Shown here: positions 15,292-24,092 of the stretch, piece after piece
Numbering within the stretch: the stretch's first letter is position 1
How the letters are laid out: every line of letters starts with the position of its first letter
NCBI RefSeq assembly: GCF_900156065.1
Contig: NZ_FTNF01000013.1
Span: forward strand, 124,001-188,000
Length of the DNA stretch: 64,000 nucleotides
Origin: Micromonospora avicenniae
Lineage (GTDB): Bacteria > Actinomycetota > Actinomycetes > Mycobacteriales > Micromonosporaceae
Direction: 5' to 3'
Made by a program: the position numbers and the translations under genes
Notes under the pieces: model-generated
Told to the model about the DNA's origin: nothing
Database searches by the model: none
Seen by the model: only the letters and a program-made list of their open reading frames with translations

Positions 15292-15684
15292 TCAGCTGAG
15301 CGGGACGAGGGTGAGCAGGCGGTCGCGGACCGGCGGCCCGGCCTCCTCGGCGGCATCCGGATCCGGTTGGACCTCGCCACGCCAGGCGACCAGCATGGCT
15401 CGGCGTTCCCGGGGCGTCGTCCCGCCCCACACGCCGTGGCAGTCGCCCACCTCGAGCGCCCAGGCGAGGCACGAACCCTGTACCTCGCAGCTGCGGCAGA
15501 GCGCGACCGCCGCGTCGGCGGGCTCGTTCGGCGCGGGAAAGAACGTCTCCGGATCGACAGTCTGGCAGGCACCTCTGGTCCGCCACGCCTCGTCCTCACG
15601 TCGTTCGCGCAGCGCGCGGAGCAGACGCGGATCTCGTCGTGCGGCAGCAACCTCGTGCGGGCGGGGCATACGCGCCCGGGTCAT
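15292..15684 (-). CDS. WhiB-family iron-sulfur transcription factor
   Basis: 130 residues with all four cluster cysteines: one in RTRGACQTVD and three in CRSCEVQGSC. DPETFFP and the downstream GVWGG turn, where WhiB proteins contact sigma-A region 4, are also present. Basic segments before and after could touch DNA. There is no AT-hook like that of WhiB7, so a subfamily is not assigned; in mycobacteria whiB1 lies near the equivalent block. ATG at 15684 follows GGGGGAGG. A sigma-A-like promoter at 15766-15795 gives a leader of about 75 bases. Confidence 0.9.
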   Translation of the reverse strand: MTRARMPRPHEVAAARRDPRLLRALRERREDEAWRTRGACQTVDPETFFPAPNEPADAAVALCRSCEVQGSCLAWALEVGDCHGVWGGTTPRERRAMLVAWRGEVQPDPDAAEEAGPPVRDRLLTLVPLS

Positions 15685-15765
15685 CCACCCACCTCCCCCG
15701 TGGGACCGGCAAGATCGATGGGTGTCGTCCGCCCCCTGCGGATCGACACTCACCACCGGCGCTGT

Positions 15766-15795
15766 GTTCTACCGCACTTGTGGAGGGGGTCACAA
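15766..15795 (-). promoter_or_regulatory. Sigma-A-type promoter of whiB
   Basis: On the minus strand TTGTGA (15795-15790), 18 bases, then TAGAAC (15771-15766). Good fit to the actinobacterial housekeeping consensus, in the AT-richer space upstream of whiB. Confidence 0.55.
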
Positions 15796-15882
15796 GGGGC
15801 TATCGGGAAGATGGCTGAACGGCCGGGAGACGTTTCGCCCGGAATACCGGCAAATCGGTACGCGACAATGCGCGAGCCGCTA

Positions 15883-16590
15883 TCAGAACAGGGTCGGCTC
15901 CGCCACGTCGACGCCGCGGGCGAGCGGCACCCGCGCGGTCAACTGCGGGCCGTCGTTGCGTACGTCGCCCACCGCGGGGCCGACCGGACGGATCTCCAGC
16001 CCGGCGAGCCACTCGGGCTGCGGTGGGGCGAGCAGCTCGGTCGGATCCTCCGCGGAGGCCAGCCACGACGCCCAGCGCTCCCGCGGCAGCAGCAGCGGCA
16101 TCCGGTCGTGCACCTCGGCCAGCTCGCCGAGCGCGGCGGTGGTGAGCATGCTGAACGTGAGCCGCTCCCCGTCACCGGCACCCCAGGTCGACCAGATGCC
16201 GGCGAAGGCCAGCACCGAGCCGTCCGCCGGAGTCATGTAGTAGGCCTGCCGGCCCTCGGGCGAGCGCACCCACTCGTACCACCCGTCGGCCGGCACCAGG
16301 CAGCGGCGCCGGGCGAAGGCGCCGGCGTACGCCCGGCTGGTCGCCACCGTCTCCGCACGGGCGTTGATCATCCGTGCGGCCCCGGCGGCGTCGCGGGACC
16401 AGTGCGGCAGAAAGCCCCAGCGGCCCACGCAGAGGGCGCGATGCCCCTCCGGGCTCAACCGCACCAGCGGGACCGGGTCGGTGGGCGCCACGTTGTAATC
16501 CGGGCCCACCTCGCCGGCGGTGTCGTCGGACGACTCGAAGATGGCGCTCAGCTCGCCGGAGCTCCGAGTCGTCGCGTACCTGCCGCACAT
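15883..16590 (-). CDS. SRAP-domain protein (HMCES/YedK family)
   Basis: Forms a stable DNA-protein crosslink with abasic sites in single-stranded DNA, protecting them from cleavage. The 235-residue protein starts MCGRY, so removal of Met exposes the catalytic Cys2. Other family marks are INARAETV (Asn and Glu), CLVPADGWYEW and HDRMPLLL (active-site His). ATG at 16590 is chosen because the catalytic Cys must be residue 2; an ATG three codons earlier would block it. It is divergent from aroA, the same order as in Mycobacterium tuberculosis (Rv3226c-Rv3227). Confidence 0.93.
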   Translation of the reverse strand: MCGRYATTRSSGELSAIFESSDDTAGEVGPDYNVAPTDPVPLVRLSPEGHRALCVGRWGFLPHWSRDAAGAARMINARAETVATSRAYAGAFARRRCLVPADGWYEWVRSPEGRQAYYMTPADGSVLAFAGIWSTWGAGDGERLTFSMLTTAALGELAEVHDRMPLLLPRERWASWLASAEDPTELLAPPQPEWLAGLEIRPVGPAVGDVRNDGPQLTARVPLARGVDVAEPTLF

Positions 16591-16670
16591 GTCGCACACG
16601 CTAACCCGCCGGACACCCCTCCGGCTGTCCCGACTGCCGGGCGGCCCGCGTCACCGGCCGGCGGACACGG

Positions 16671-16676
16671 CAGAAT
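16671..16676 (+). promoter_or_regulatory. -10 box (CAGAAT) for leaderless aroA mRNA
   Basis: CAGAAT ends six bases before the aroA GTG at 16683 and no ribosome-binding site lies between them, so transcription probably begins at the start codon. Confidence 0.4.
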
Positions 16677-16682
16677 GTAACC

Positions 16683-17984
16683 GTGGGGAATCTGACCGCG
16701 ACCCGGCCGCCGCAGCCGTGGACCGCACCGACCGCCTCCGACCCGGTCGCGGCCATGCTGCGCCTGCCCGGATCCAAGTCGATGACCGCCCGCGCGCTGG
16801 TGCTCAGCGCGCTGGCCGGCGGTCCGTCGACGCTGGCCGGGCCGCTGCGGGCGCGGGACACCGAACTGATGGCCGCCGGCCTGCGCGGCATGGGCGCGCA
16901 CGTGTCGATCAGCGACGACGAGCGCTGGCTCGTCCGACCGCACCGGCTCGTCGGCCCCGCGCACGTCGACGTCGGCCTGGCCGGCACGGTGATGCGCTTC
17001 GCGCCGCCGGTCGCCGGGCTGGCCGACGGGCGGATCACCTTCGACGGCGACCCGCACGCCCGGACCCGCCCGCTCGGCCCGCTGATCGGGGCGCTGCGCT
17101 CGCTCGGCGTCCGGATCGACGTCGAAGGCCCCGGGAGCCTCCCGCTCACCGTGCTCGGCGCAGGTCGGGTCGCCGGCGGCGAGGTCGTCATCGACGCCTC
17201 CGCCTCCAGCCAGCTGGTCTCCGGCCTGCTGCTGGCCGCGCCCCGATTCGACCGCGGGGTGGTGGTCCGGCACGTCGGCCCGCCGGTGCCCTCCGCGCCG
17301 CACCTCCGGATGACCGTGCAGATGCTGCGCGCCGCCGGCGCCGCGGTCGACGACACCGTCGCCGACGTCTGGGTGGTCGAGCCGGGGCCGATCGCCGGTC
17401 GTGGCTGGCAGATCGAGCCCGACCTGTCCGGTGCAGTGCCGTTCTTCGCCGCCGCACTGGTCACCGGCGGTGAGGTCACCCTCCAGGGGTGGCCGCACAG
17501 CAGCGCCCAACCGGTCGAGCGGCTACGGGAGCTGCTGCAGCGGATGGGCGGCGAGGTGACCCTCACCACCGACGGGCTGACCGTACGCGGCACCGGCTCG
17601 GTGCACGGTCTGGAGGCGGATCTCTCCGACGTCAGCGAGCTGACCCCGGCGCTGACCGCGCTGGCCATGCTGGCCGACTCGCCGTCCCGGTTCACCGGGG
17701 TGGCGCACATCCGCGGTCACGAGACCGACCGGATCGCCGCGCTGGCGCGGGAGTTCACCGCGCTCGGCGCCGACCTCACCGAGTCCCACGACGGGCTGCA
17801 GATCCGGCCCCGCCCGCTGCGCGGCGGCACGTTCCGCACCTACGCCGACCACCGGATGGCGCACGCCGCCGCGGTGGCCGGGCTCGCCGTGCCCGGCATC
17901 GAAGTCGACGACGTCGCCTGTACCTCGAAGACCATGCCCGAATTCCCGGCACTATGGTCAGCGATGGTGACGGGCAAGAGCTGA
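16683..17984 (+). CDS. aroA: 3-phosphoshikimate 1-carboxyvinyltransferase (EPSP synthase)
   Basis: Sixth step of the shikimate pathway: shikimate-3-phosphate plus PEP to EPSP. 433 residues, normal length. Visible motifs are PGSKSMTARALVLSAL (PEP/S3P-binding N-terminal loop), GLAGTVMRF, IDASASSQLVSGLLL, and the C-terminal RGHETDRIAAL and YADHRMAHA. The usual Asn in the GSKSxTNR loop is Ala here, with the catalytic Lys and following Arg kept. GLAGT instead of GNAGT is shared with mycobacterial enzymes. GTG at 16683 appears leaderless. The aroA-rsgA order is conserved with mycobacteria. Confidence 0.94.
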   Translation: MGNLTATRPPQPWTAPTASDPVAAMLRLPGSKSMTARALVLSALAGGPSTLAGPLRARDTELMAAGLRGMGAHVSISDDERWLVRPHRLVGPAHVDVGLAGTVMRFAPPVAGLADGRITFDGDPHARTRPLGPLIGALRSLGVRIDVEGPGSLPLTVLGAGRVAGGEVVIDASASSQLVSGLLLAAPRFDRGVVVRHVGPPVPSAPHLRMTVQMLRAAGAAVDDTVADVWVVEPGPIAGRGWQIEPDLSGAVPFFAAALVTGGEVTLQGWPHSSAQPVERLRELLQRMGGEVTLTTDGLTVRGTGSVHGLEADLSDVSELTPALTALAMLADSPSRFTGVAHIRGHETDRIAALAREFTALGADLTESHDGLQIRPRPLRGGTFRTYADHRMAHAAAVAGLAVPGIEVDDVACTSKTMPEFPALWSAMVTGKS

Positions 17985-18002
17985 CGCGACGGAGGGGCGG
18001 TC

Positions 18003-19082
18003 CTGGCGACCAGACGGCGGGAGTACGACGAGGACGACGTACGGGTCCGACCCGGCAGGTCCTCGCGCCCGCGTACCCGCACCCGTCCCCGGCACGCCGA
18101 CGCGGTGGAGGGCTTCGTCGTCGCCGTGGACCGGGGGCGCTACACCTGCGTGCTCGACGGCACCGAGCGGGTTGCGGCCATGGTCACCGCGATGCGCGCC
18201 CGCGAGCTGGGCCGCAAGTCGGTAGTGGTCGGCGACCGGGTGGCCCTGGTCGGCGACACCTCCGGCGCGCCGGGCGCACTTGCCCGGATCGTCCGGATCG
18301 CCGAGCGGTCGTCCGTGCTGCGGCGCACCGCCGACGACGACGAGACCACCGCCGAGGGACGGCTGGAACGGGTGGTGGTGGCCAACGCCGACCAGTTGGT
18401 GATCGTCAGCGCGCTGGCCGACCCACCGCCACGCACCGGGTTCATCGACCGCTGCCTGGTGGCCGCGTACGACGCGGACATCGAGCCACTGCTCTGCCTC
18501 ACCAAGGCCGACCTGGCCGGGCCGGAGGCGGTGCTCGGCTACTACGCCGAGCTGGAGCTGCCGTACGTGCTGATCCGGCCCGATTCGGAGCTGGACGCAC
18601 TGCGCGCGCTGCTCGCCGGGCGGGTGTCGGTCATGGTCGGGCACTCCGGGGTGGGCAAGTCGACGCTGGTCAACCGGCTGGTCCCGGAGGCGGCCCGGGC
18701 GGTCGGCACGGTCAGCGCGATCGGCCGCGGCCGGCACACCTCGACCAGCGCCGTGGCGCTGCGGCTGCCGCGGGCGCCCGGCGGGGACGGCGACGGCTGG
18801 ATCATCGACACGCCGGGGGTACGCAGCTTCGGGCTGGCGCACGTCTCCGCCGACAGCCTGCTGCACGGCTTCCCCGACCTGGTCGAGGGGACGGTCGACT
18901 GCCCGGCCAACTGCCCGCACACGGCTGAAGCGCCGGAGTGCGGGCTGGACGCGTGGGTGGCCGCCGGCAAGGCCGATCCGCGCCGGCTCGCGTCGTACCG
19001 CCGGCTCCTCGCCTCCCGGGCCGGCGACGGCGACGCGCGCGGTGAACCGGAGCCCCGCGGCGAGCCGCCCACCCTCGGATGA
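18003..19082 (+). CDS. rsgA: Ribosome small-subunit biogenesis GTPase RsgA
   Basis: Circularly permuted GTPase that checks 30S maturation. After an OB-fold come the permuted motifs: G4 LTKADL, then G1 GHSGVGKST, then G3 DTPGVRSF. A zinc finger follows with cysteines and a His in DCPANCPHTAEAPEC. The clear OB-fold begins at VEGFVVAVDRG, where a GTG at 18105 has no ribosome site. Upstream in frame, CTG at 18003 begins L-ATRRREYDEDD and is preceded by GGAGG eight bases away, just after the aroA stop. I take CTG as the start (359 residues), which is unusual; from GTG it would be 325 residues. Confidence 0.9.
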   Translation: MATRRREYDEDDVRVRPGRSSRPRTRTRPRHADAVEGFVVAVDRGRYTCVLDGTERVAAMVTAMRARELGRKSVVVGDRVALVGDTSGAPGALARIVRIAERSSVLRRTADDDETTAEGRLERVVVANADQLVIVSALADPPPRTGFIDRCLVAAYDADIEPLLCLTKADLAGPEAVLGYYAELELPYVLIRPDSELDALRALLAGRVSVMVGHSGVGKSTLVNRLVPEAARAVGTVSAIGRGRHTSTSAVALRLPRAPGGDGDGWIIDTPGVRSFGLAHVSADSLLHGFPDLVEGTVDCPANCPHTAEAPECGLDAWVAAGKADPRRLASYRRLLASRAGDGDARGEPEPRGEPPTLG

Positions 19083-19098
19083 TCCGCACCTGGTCCGC

Positions 19099-19104
19099 TA
19101 GGTT
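19099..19104 (+). promoter_or_regulatory. -10 box (TAGGTT) for leaderless hisN mRNA
   Basis: TAGGTT (TANNNT) ends six bases before the hisN ATG at 19111, with no ribosome-binding site between. It lies in the 28-base gap after rsgA, so hisN may have its own promoter. Confidence 0.45.
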
Positions 19105-19110
19105 GCCGGC

Positions 19111-19929
19111 ATGACCGGGTACGCCGACGATCTCGTCCTCGCCCACCGCCTCGCCGACGCGGCGGACGCCATCTCGACCGCCCGGTTCCGGGCGCTCGAC
19201 CTGCGAGTCGAGTCGAAGCCGGACCTGACGCCGGTCTCCGACGCGGACACCGCCGTCGAACGGGAGATCCGCGCCCTGCTGGCCGAGCACCGCCCGGCCG
19301 ACGGGTTGCTCGGCGAGGAGTACGGCGACACCCCGCCCGCCGGGCCGGGTGAGCGGCGCTGGGTGATCGACCCGATCGACGGCACCAAGAACTTCGTCCG
19401 GGGCGTGCCGATCTGGGGCACCCTGATCGGCCTGCTCGAGCGGGACCGGCCGGTGCTCGGGCTGGTCTCCGCCCCGGCCTTGGGACGCCGCTGGTGGGCT
19501 GCGGCCGGCGCGGGCGCCTGGGCCGGACCGGACCGGGACAGCGGCGAGCCGATCCGCGTCTCCGCGGTGCGGAAACTGGCCGACGCCAGCTTCTGCTACT
19601 CCTCGTTGACGGGGTGGGAGGCCGCCGGACGGCTGGACGCGATGCTCGACCTCATGCGTGACTGCTGGCGCAGCCGTGCGTACGGCGACTTCTACGGCTA
19701 CGTGCTGCTGGCCGAGGGGGCGCTGGACGTGATGGTGGAGCCGGAACTGTCGCTCTGGGACGTCGCGGCGCTGGTGCCGATCGTGCTCGAGGCGGGCGGC
19801 GCCATCACCGACCTGGCGGGCGCGCCGGCCCCCGCGGGTGGTCCCGGCACCGAGCACAGCGTGGTGGCGAGCAACGGCGACCTGCACCCCGACATCCTCG
19901 CCCGGCTCGGTCGACCAGCCGAGCGCTGA
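19111..19929 (+). CDS. hisN: Histidinol-phosphatase, inositol-monophosphatase family
   Basis: Dephosphorylates histidinol phosphate in histidine synthesis, with two or three Mg2+ ions. 272 residues. Metal ligands are in LLGEEYG, in WVIDPIDGTKNF and in the C-terminal LSLWDVAAL. The actinobacterial HisN subgroup and general inositol monophosphatases share these motifs; overall sequence character favours HisN, but inositol-phosphate or other sugar phosphates cannot be excluded. ATG at 19111 is supported by a TANNNT box six bases upstream. The other his genes are not here. Confidence 0.82.
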   Translation: MTGYADDLVLAHRLADAADAISTARFRALDLRVESKPDLTPVSDADTAVEREIRALLAEHRPADGLLGEEYGDTPPAGPGERRWVIDPIDGTKNFVRGVPIWGTLIGLLERDRPVLGLVSAPALGRRWWAAAGAGAWAGPDRDSGEPIRVSAVRKLADASFCYSSLTGWEAAGRLDAMLDLMRDCWRSRAYGDFYGYVLLAEGALDVMVEPELSLWDVAALVPIVLEAGGAITDLAGAPAPAGGPGTEHSVVASNGDLHPDILARLGRPAER

Positions 19930-19943
19930 CCCTCGTCAGCCTC

Positions 19944-19949
19944 TATCCT
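19944..19949 (+). promoter_or_regulatory. -10 box (TATCCT) for leaderless DMT-protein mRNA
   Basis: TATCCT (TANNNT) ends six bases before the GTG at 19956, 15 bases after the hisN stop. It supports that GTG as the true start. Confidence 0.45.
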
Positions 19950-19955
19950 CGCCAG

Positions 19956-20843
19956 GTGGTCTCCTCCGGCTGGTGCTTCCTCGCCGCCATGATCGTCGCG
20001 TACGGCGTAGCCAACCTGCTCCAGTCGGTGGCCGCGGCACGTACGACCGTGCACCACACCTTCGATCCCGGGCTGCTGTTGCGACTGGCCGGGCACCGCA
20101 CCTACCTGGTCGGCGTGACCTGTCAGCTCGGCGGGTTCCTGCTGGCCTTCCTGGCCCGCCGCGACCTGCCGCTCTTCCTGGTGCAGTCGAGCGTGGCCGC
20201 CGGGCTCGGCGTGACCGCCCTCCTCGGCGTGGTGGTGCTGAAATGGCGACTACCGGTCGCCGAGGTGGTGCTGCTGGCGCTGCTCTTCGCCGGGATCAGC
20301 GCACTGGTGCTGGCGGCGCGCCCGGCGCCGTCGCGGCAGCTCGGCCCCGGGGCCCTGCTCGGCCTGCTGCTGGTGCTCGGGCTCATCGCCGTCCTCGGCT
20401 TCTTCGCGGTCCGGCTGCACGGGTCGCCCGGCTCGGTGGCCCTCGGGTCGCTGGCCGGGCTGGCGTTCTCCGCCGCCGCGGTGGCCGCCCGGCCGCTCGC
20501 CTCCACACCGTCGGCCGAGGCGTTCGCCCGCAACCCGCTGCTCTACCTCTTGGTCGCGCACTCGATCGTCGGGCAACTGCTGCTCGGCCTGGCGATGCAG
20601 CGCGGCTCCACGACGGCGGCGGTGGCGGCGATGGACGCGGCCGGCGCGGTACCCGCGGCGGTGGTCGGGTTGTTGCTGCTCAACGACAAGATCTGGCCGG
20701 GCCGGGAGTGGCTGGCCGGCGCCGGTTTCCTGATCACCCTCGCGGCGGTGATCGGCCTGACCCGGTACGCCGAGCCGCAGCACCACCCCGCGTCGGGCCG
20801 GGCCGACGAGCCCGCCATGGTCGGCGTCGCGGGTCCCCGCTGA
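19956..20843 (+). CDS. Multispanning membrane protein, EamA/DMT-like
   Basis: 295 residues with about nine to ten hydrophobic helices arranged as two halves, as in drug/metabolite transporter superfamily proteins. Conserved charged residues are few. No substrate-specific motif is recognisable, so transport direction and cargo are unknown. The short soluble tail is His/Pro-rich. GTG at 19956 is backed by a -10 box with exact leaderless spacing. It follows hisN by 26 bases and is convergent with the GT4 gene. Confidence 0.72.
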   Translation: MVSSGWCFLAAMIVAYGVANLLQSVAAARTTVHHTFDPGLLLRLAGHRTYLVGVTCQLGGFLLAFLARRDLPLFLVQSSVAAGLGVTALLGVVVLKWRLPVAEVVLLALLFAGISALVLAARPAPSRQLGPGALLGLLLVLGLIAVLGFFAVRLHGSPGSVALGSLAGLAFSAAAVAARPLASTPSAEAFARNPLLYLLVAHSIVGQLLLGLAMQRGSTTAAVAAMDAAGAVPAAVVGLLLLNDKIWPGREWLAGAGFLITLAAVIGLTRYAEPQHHPASGRADEPAMVGVAGPR

Positions 20844-20895
20844 GGCCACCGGCCGCGGAGCCCACCCCGACCGGCCGCAGCCGCCGCGGGGCTGC

Positions 20896-22095
20896 TCAGG
20901 CCTCGACCGGCTTGCGCCGGCTCATCACCCGCTCGTAGAGGCGCTCCAGCGCGGCGGCGGTCCGCTCCCAGGTGTAGCTGCACCGCACCCGGTCCACTGC
21001 CGCGTGACCGTACGCGAACCGGCCCGCATTGTCCGCGAGCAGCCGCCGGAGCGTCACCCCGAGCGTGCGTACGTCGCCCGGTGGCACGAGCCGCCCGGTC
21101 ACCTCGTCGACCACCGCGTCGGCGATCCCGCCCATCGCGTAGCCGACCACGGGCACACCGCAGGCCATCGCCTCCAGCGAGACCCGCCCGGCCGAGGAGT
21201 AGTGCGGGGTGCAGGCCACCACGTCCGCCGACCGGTACCAGGTGGCCATCTGGTCGTGCGGCACCGCCCCCACCAGGCGTACCTGCTCGCCCACTCCCGT
21301 GCGCTCCGCGAGTTCGCGCAGCCGGCGCGCCTCGGCGTGGTTGTCCAACTGTTCGAGCGGCGGCCCGCCGGCGATCACCAGCTCGGCGTCCCCGACCAGC
21401 CGCATGGCCTGGATCAGGTCGTCCTGGCCGTGTCCGGGGGCGAGCCCGCCGACGGAGAGGATCCGAGACCGCTGGTCGCGGGGGGCCGCCTCGCCGTCGG
21501 GATGGAACTGTTCGACGTCCACCCCGGTCGGCACCATCGCGACCGCGGTGCGTTGCAGTCCCATCCGGGTCAGCTCGTCGACCTCGTCGTTGCACTGGGC
21601 GACCGCCACGTCCACCGCCCGGGTCAGCGCCCGCTCCAGGGGGATCCGTTCCCCCGGGCCGTCGTACGCCCGGCCGAGGTGGCGCAGCTGCTCGATGCCG
21701 AGCGAGTGGAAGGTCTGCACGACCGGAATGTCCGTCTCGCGCACCGCGTGCGCCGCGGCCAGCCCACCGACCCAGTAGTGACCGTGCACCACCTCCGGCG
21801 ATCGTTCGCCGGTCCAACGGTCGGCCAGCCAGCCGCCGAACTCCGCCACGTGGCGGATCAGTTCGGCCGTGGGCAGCGGTTCGGCCGGACCGACGGGGAC
21901 GCGCTCCACCTGGTAGCCGTCGACGTCGAGGGTCGCCGGCAGCGCGGGGTCCTCCCGGCGTTCGTAGACCCGGACCTCATGGCCTCGTTTGGCGAGTTCG
22001 GCGGCGACCCGTGCGATGTGTTGATGGGTGCCGACGGTCGGGCCGTCGGTCGTCCTGGACGGGCCGGCGTGCGCGCAGACGAGGCCGACGCGCAT
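20896..22095 (-). CDS. GT4-family glycosyltransferase
   Basis: 399 residues with the GT-B fold. The N-terminal domain starts MRVGLVCAHAGPSRTTDGPT, followed by GTHQHIARVAAELAKRGHEV (acceptor side). The C-terminal donor domain has ILSVGGLAPGHGQDDLI, and CTPHYSSAGRVSLEAMACG with the retaining-GT4 Glu region. Resemblance to MshA-type enzymes is general; the typical EPFGL motif is replaced by SSAGRVSLEAMA, so a specific product such as mycothiol precursor is not assigned. ATG at 22095 has GGAGGTGACCC upstream. It is divergent from the dehydrogenase operon. Confidence 0.83.
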   Translation of the reverse strand: MRVGLVCAHAGPSRTTDGPTVGTHQHIARVAAELAKRGHEVRVYERREDPALPATLDVDGYQVERVPVGPAEPLPTAELIRHVAEFGGWLADRWTGERSPEVVHGHYWVGGLAAAHAVRETDIPVVQTFHSLGIEQLRHLGRAYDGPGERIPLERALTRAVDVAVAQCNDEVDELTRMGLQRTAVAMVPTGVDVEQFHPDGEAAPRDQRSRILSVGGLAPGHGQDDLIQAMRLVGDAELVIAGGPPLEQLDNHAEARRLRELAERTGVGEQVRLVGAVPHDQMATWYRSADVVACTPHYSSAGRVSLEAMACGVPVVGYAMGGIADAVVDEVTGRLVPPGDVRTLGVTLRRLLADNAGRFAYGHAAVDRVRCSYTWERTAAALERLYERVMSRRKPVEA

Positions 22096-22326
22096 GGGTC
22101 ACCTCCATGCGATGTGTCCAACGGTGGTCCTCCCGGTCAGAGGGTCCCATTAACCACGGCCCCAGAGGCCGAAACCTGGCAGATCAGGAAGAGCCCGGCG
22201 AGTCACCCGGACACTTGCGCCACGAGACCACCAAACATCCCGGTCATCGTCCTGTTGATCACTTTCCGTGGTGATCCGGCGGCCTTCGTCGGCATGACCC
22301 GCCCCGGGTGGGGGTACCGGCGGGGA

Positions 22327-23328
22327 ATGCCACTCACGCGCAGCCTCGACGCCGCCACCGTCGTGATAACTGGCGCCTCCAGCGGCATCGGCACCGCCAC
22401 CGCGTACGCGCTGGCTCGCCAGCGGGCCGCCGTGGTGCTGGCGGCACGGAGCGAGGCCGCCCTGGTCCGGGTCGCCGAGCGGTGCCGGGAACTCGGTGGC
22501 CGGGCGCTGGTCGTACCGACCGACGTCACCGACGCGGCCTCGGTCGAGCGGTTGGCCGACCGGGCGGCGGCGGAGTTCGGTCGGATCGACGCGTGGATCA
22601 ACAACGCGGCGGTGAGTGCCGTCGGTCTCTTCGACGAGATCCCGGTGGCCGAGTTCCGGCGGGTGCTGGAGGTCAACCTGCTCGGTGCGGTGCACGGCAT
22701 CCGGGCCGCGCTGCCGCACCTGGACGCGGCCGGGGGTGGGGTGGTGGTCAACAACGCGTCCGTGCTGGCGGAGGTGGCGATGCCCTACCAGTCGGCGTAC
22801 AACGCCACCAAGCACGGCCTGCGCGGCCTGGCCGACACGGTCCGCCAGGAGCTGCGGGTCACCGGACGGGCCGCCATCTCGATCTGCACGGTCCTGCCGG
22901 CCAGCATCGACACCCCGTTCTTCCGGCACGTCGCCAACCACAGCGGGCGGGAGGTGACACCGCCGCCGCCGGTCTATCCACCGGAGATGGTGGCGACGAC
23001 GATCGTGCGTCTGCTGCGCCGGCCGCGCCGCGAGGTGTACGCCGGCGGCGCGGCACGGCTGATCGGCCTCCAGTGGCGGCTGGCGCCGGCGCTCGCCGAG
23101 CGCACGCTCGGCTGGTACGCGCACAAGACGCAGTTCGGGCCGGGTGTCCGGCCGGAGACCGTGGGGAACGTGTTCCGGGCCGACGCGGACGGCCGACGCG
23201 ACGGCGGCTGGCACGGCCGGCGCCGGCAACTGATCCGGATGACCGCCGCCTTCGGCCTCGCGGCGGCGGGTACGGCCGTCGGCACGATGGCCGCCCGGAC
23301 CCGGCGAGCGCGGACGGACCGCTCATGA
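22327..23328 (+). CDS. Short-chain dehydrogenase/reductase
   Basis: 333 residues. Classical SDR features are all visible: nucleotide-binding TGASSGIG near residue 15, NNAAV, the catalytic Ser in NNASVLAE, and YNATK with catalytic Tyr and Lys. The extra C-terminal region of about 90 residues contains a hydrophobic stretch (TAAFGLAAAGTAVGTMAA) that may anchor it to the membrane, as in several actinobacterial SDRs of this length. ATG at 22327 is preceded by a GGCGGGGA site. The stop overlaps the start of the STAS-HATPase gene by four bases, so the two are coupled. Substrate unknown. Confidence 0.85.
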   Translation: MPLTRSLDAATVVITGASSGIGTATAYALARQRAAVVLAARSEAALVRVAERCRELGGRALVVPTDVTDAASVERLADRAAAEFGRIDAWINNAAVSAVGLFDEIPVAEFRRVLEVNLLGAVHGIRAALPHLDAAGGGVVVNNASVLAEVAMPYQSAYNATKHGLRGLADTVRQELRVTGRAAISICTVLPASIDTPFFRHVANHSGREVTPPPPVYPPEMVATTIVRLLRRPRREVYAGGAARLIGLQWRLAPALAERTLGWYAHKTQFGPGVRPETVGNVFRADADGRRDGGWHGRRRQLIRMTAAFGLAAAGTAVGTMAARTRRARTDRS

Positions 23329-24092
23329 CGCGGATCGAGCGGCCGGCGGCCGGGCACGAGACGACGATCGACTCGGCCGGAGCGCCCTGGCGCCTGGCGG
23401 CCGACGAGTCCTCGGCGGTGGTCCGGCTCACCGGAGTGCTCGAACCGGCCGGCGTCCCCGCCGTACGCGACGCGCTGCTCATCCGGCTCTGCCAGCGTCC
23501 CGGCCCGGTGGTGGCGGACCTAACCGACCTGCGGGTCGCCGATCCGGCCACCCGTTCCGTCTTCGCCGACGTGCAGCGCGAGGTCGCCGACTGGCCCGCG
23601 GCGGGGCTGCTGGTCTGCGACCCCGGGGCCGACCGGCTGGATCCGGCCCTGGCCGGGGTGCCGGTCCTGCCCGACCTGGACGCGGCCATGGACGCGCTGG
23701 CCCGGTCGCCGATGGCGGCGGTGCTCAGCGCCGACCTCGCCCCGGCGGTCGGCTCGGCCCGGCAGGCTCGGGAACTGGTCACCGACGGCTGCGTGCGGTG
23801 GGGCGTGCCGGCACTCGCCGAGGCCGGTGGCATCGCGATCACCGAACTGGTGAACAACGTGGTCGCGCACGCCGGCACGCCGATGACGGTGCGGGTCGCC
23901 CCGGACGGCGACGCGCTGCACCTGGCCGTACGCGACCACTCGACGCACCCGCCCGCCTTCGCCGGGCCGGCCTCGCCGACCTCGATCGGCGGCCGAGGTC
24001 TACTGCTGGTGGACGCCCTCGCAGACCGTTGGGGGAGCACTCCCCTCCCCGACGGCAAGCTGGTCTGGTGCGTCCTCGCACCCTCGGCCTGA
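23325..24092 (+). CDS. STAS-HATPase fusion (anti-sigma antagonist plus RsbW-like kinase)
   Basis: 255 residues combining two halves of a partner-switching module normally on separate proteins. Residues about 25-115 form a STAS-like domain (VVRLTGVLEPAGVPAVRDAL). Residues about 140-255 form a GHKL ATPase with ITELVNNVVAHAG (N-box) and GGRGLLLVDALADRWG (G-box). The usual phospho-accepting Ser of STAS domains is not obvious in the LTDLRVADPATRSVF segment, where Asp/Thr occupy the region. It likely regulates a stress sigma factor. Its ATG overlaps the dehydrogenase TGA. A DUF5709 gene and a second RsbW-like ATPase follow. Confidence 0.8.
   Translation: MTRIERPAAGHETTIDSAGAPWRLAADESSAVVRLTGVLEPAGVPAVRDALLIRLCQRPGPVVADLTDLRVADPATRSVFADVQREVADWPAAGLLVCDPGADRLDPALAGVPVLPDLDAAMDALARSPMAAVLSADLAPAVGSARQARELVTDGCVRWGVPALAEAGGIAITELVNNVVAHAGTPMTVRVAPDGDALHLAVRDHSTHPPAFAGPASPTSIGGRGLLLVDALADRWGSTPLPDGKLVWCVLAPSA

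Noticed and set aside
15292..15684. Assignment of the WhiB protein to WhiB7 or WhiB1
   Set aside because: There is no AT-hook as in WhiB7, and the longer N-terminus differs from WhiB1; only the family is secure.
20896..22095. Calling the GT4 enzyme MshA (mycothiol synthesis)
   Set aside because: General similarity only; the usual EPFGL donor motif is replaced by SSAGRVSLEAMA.
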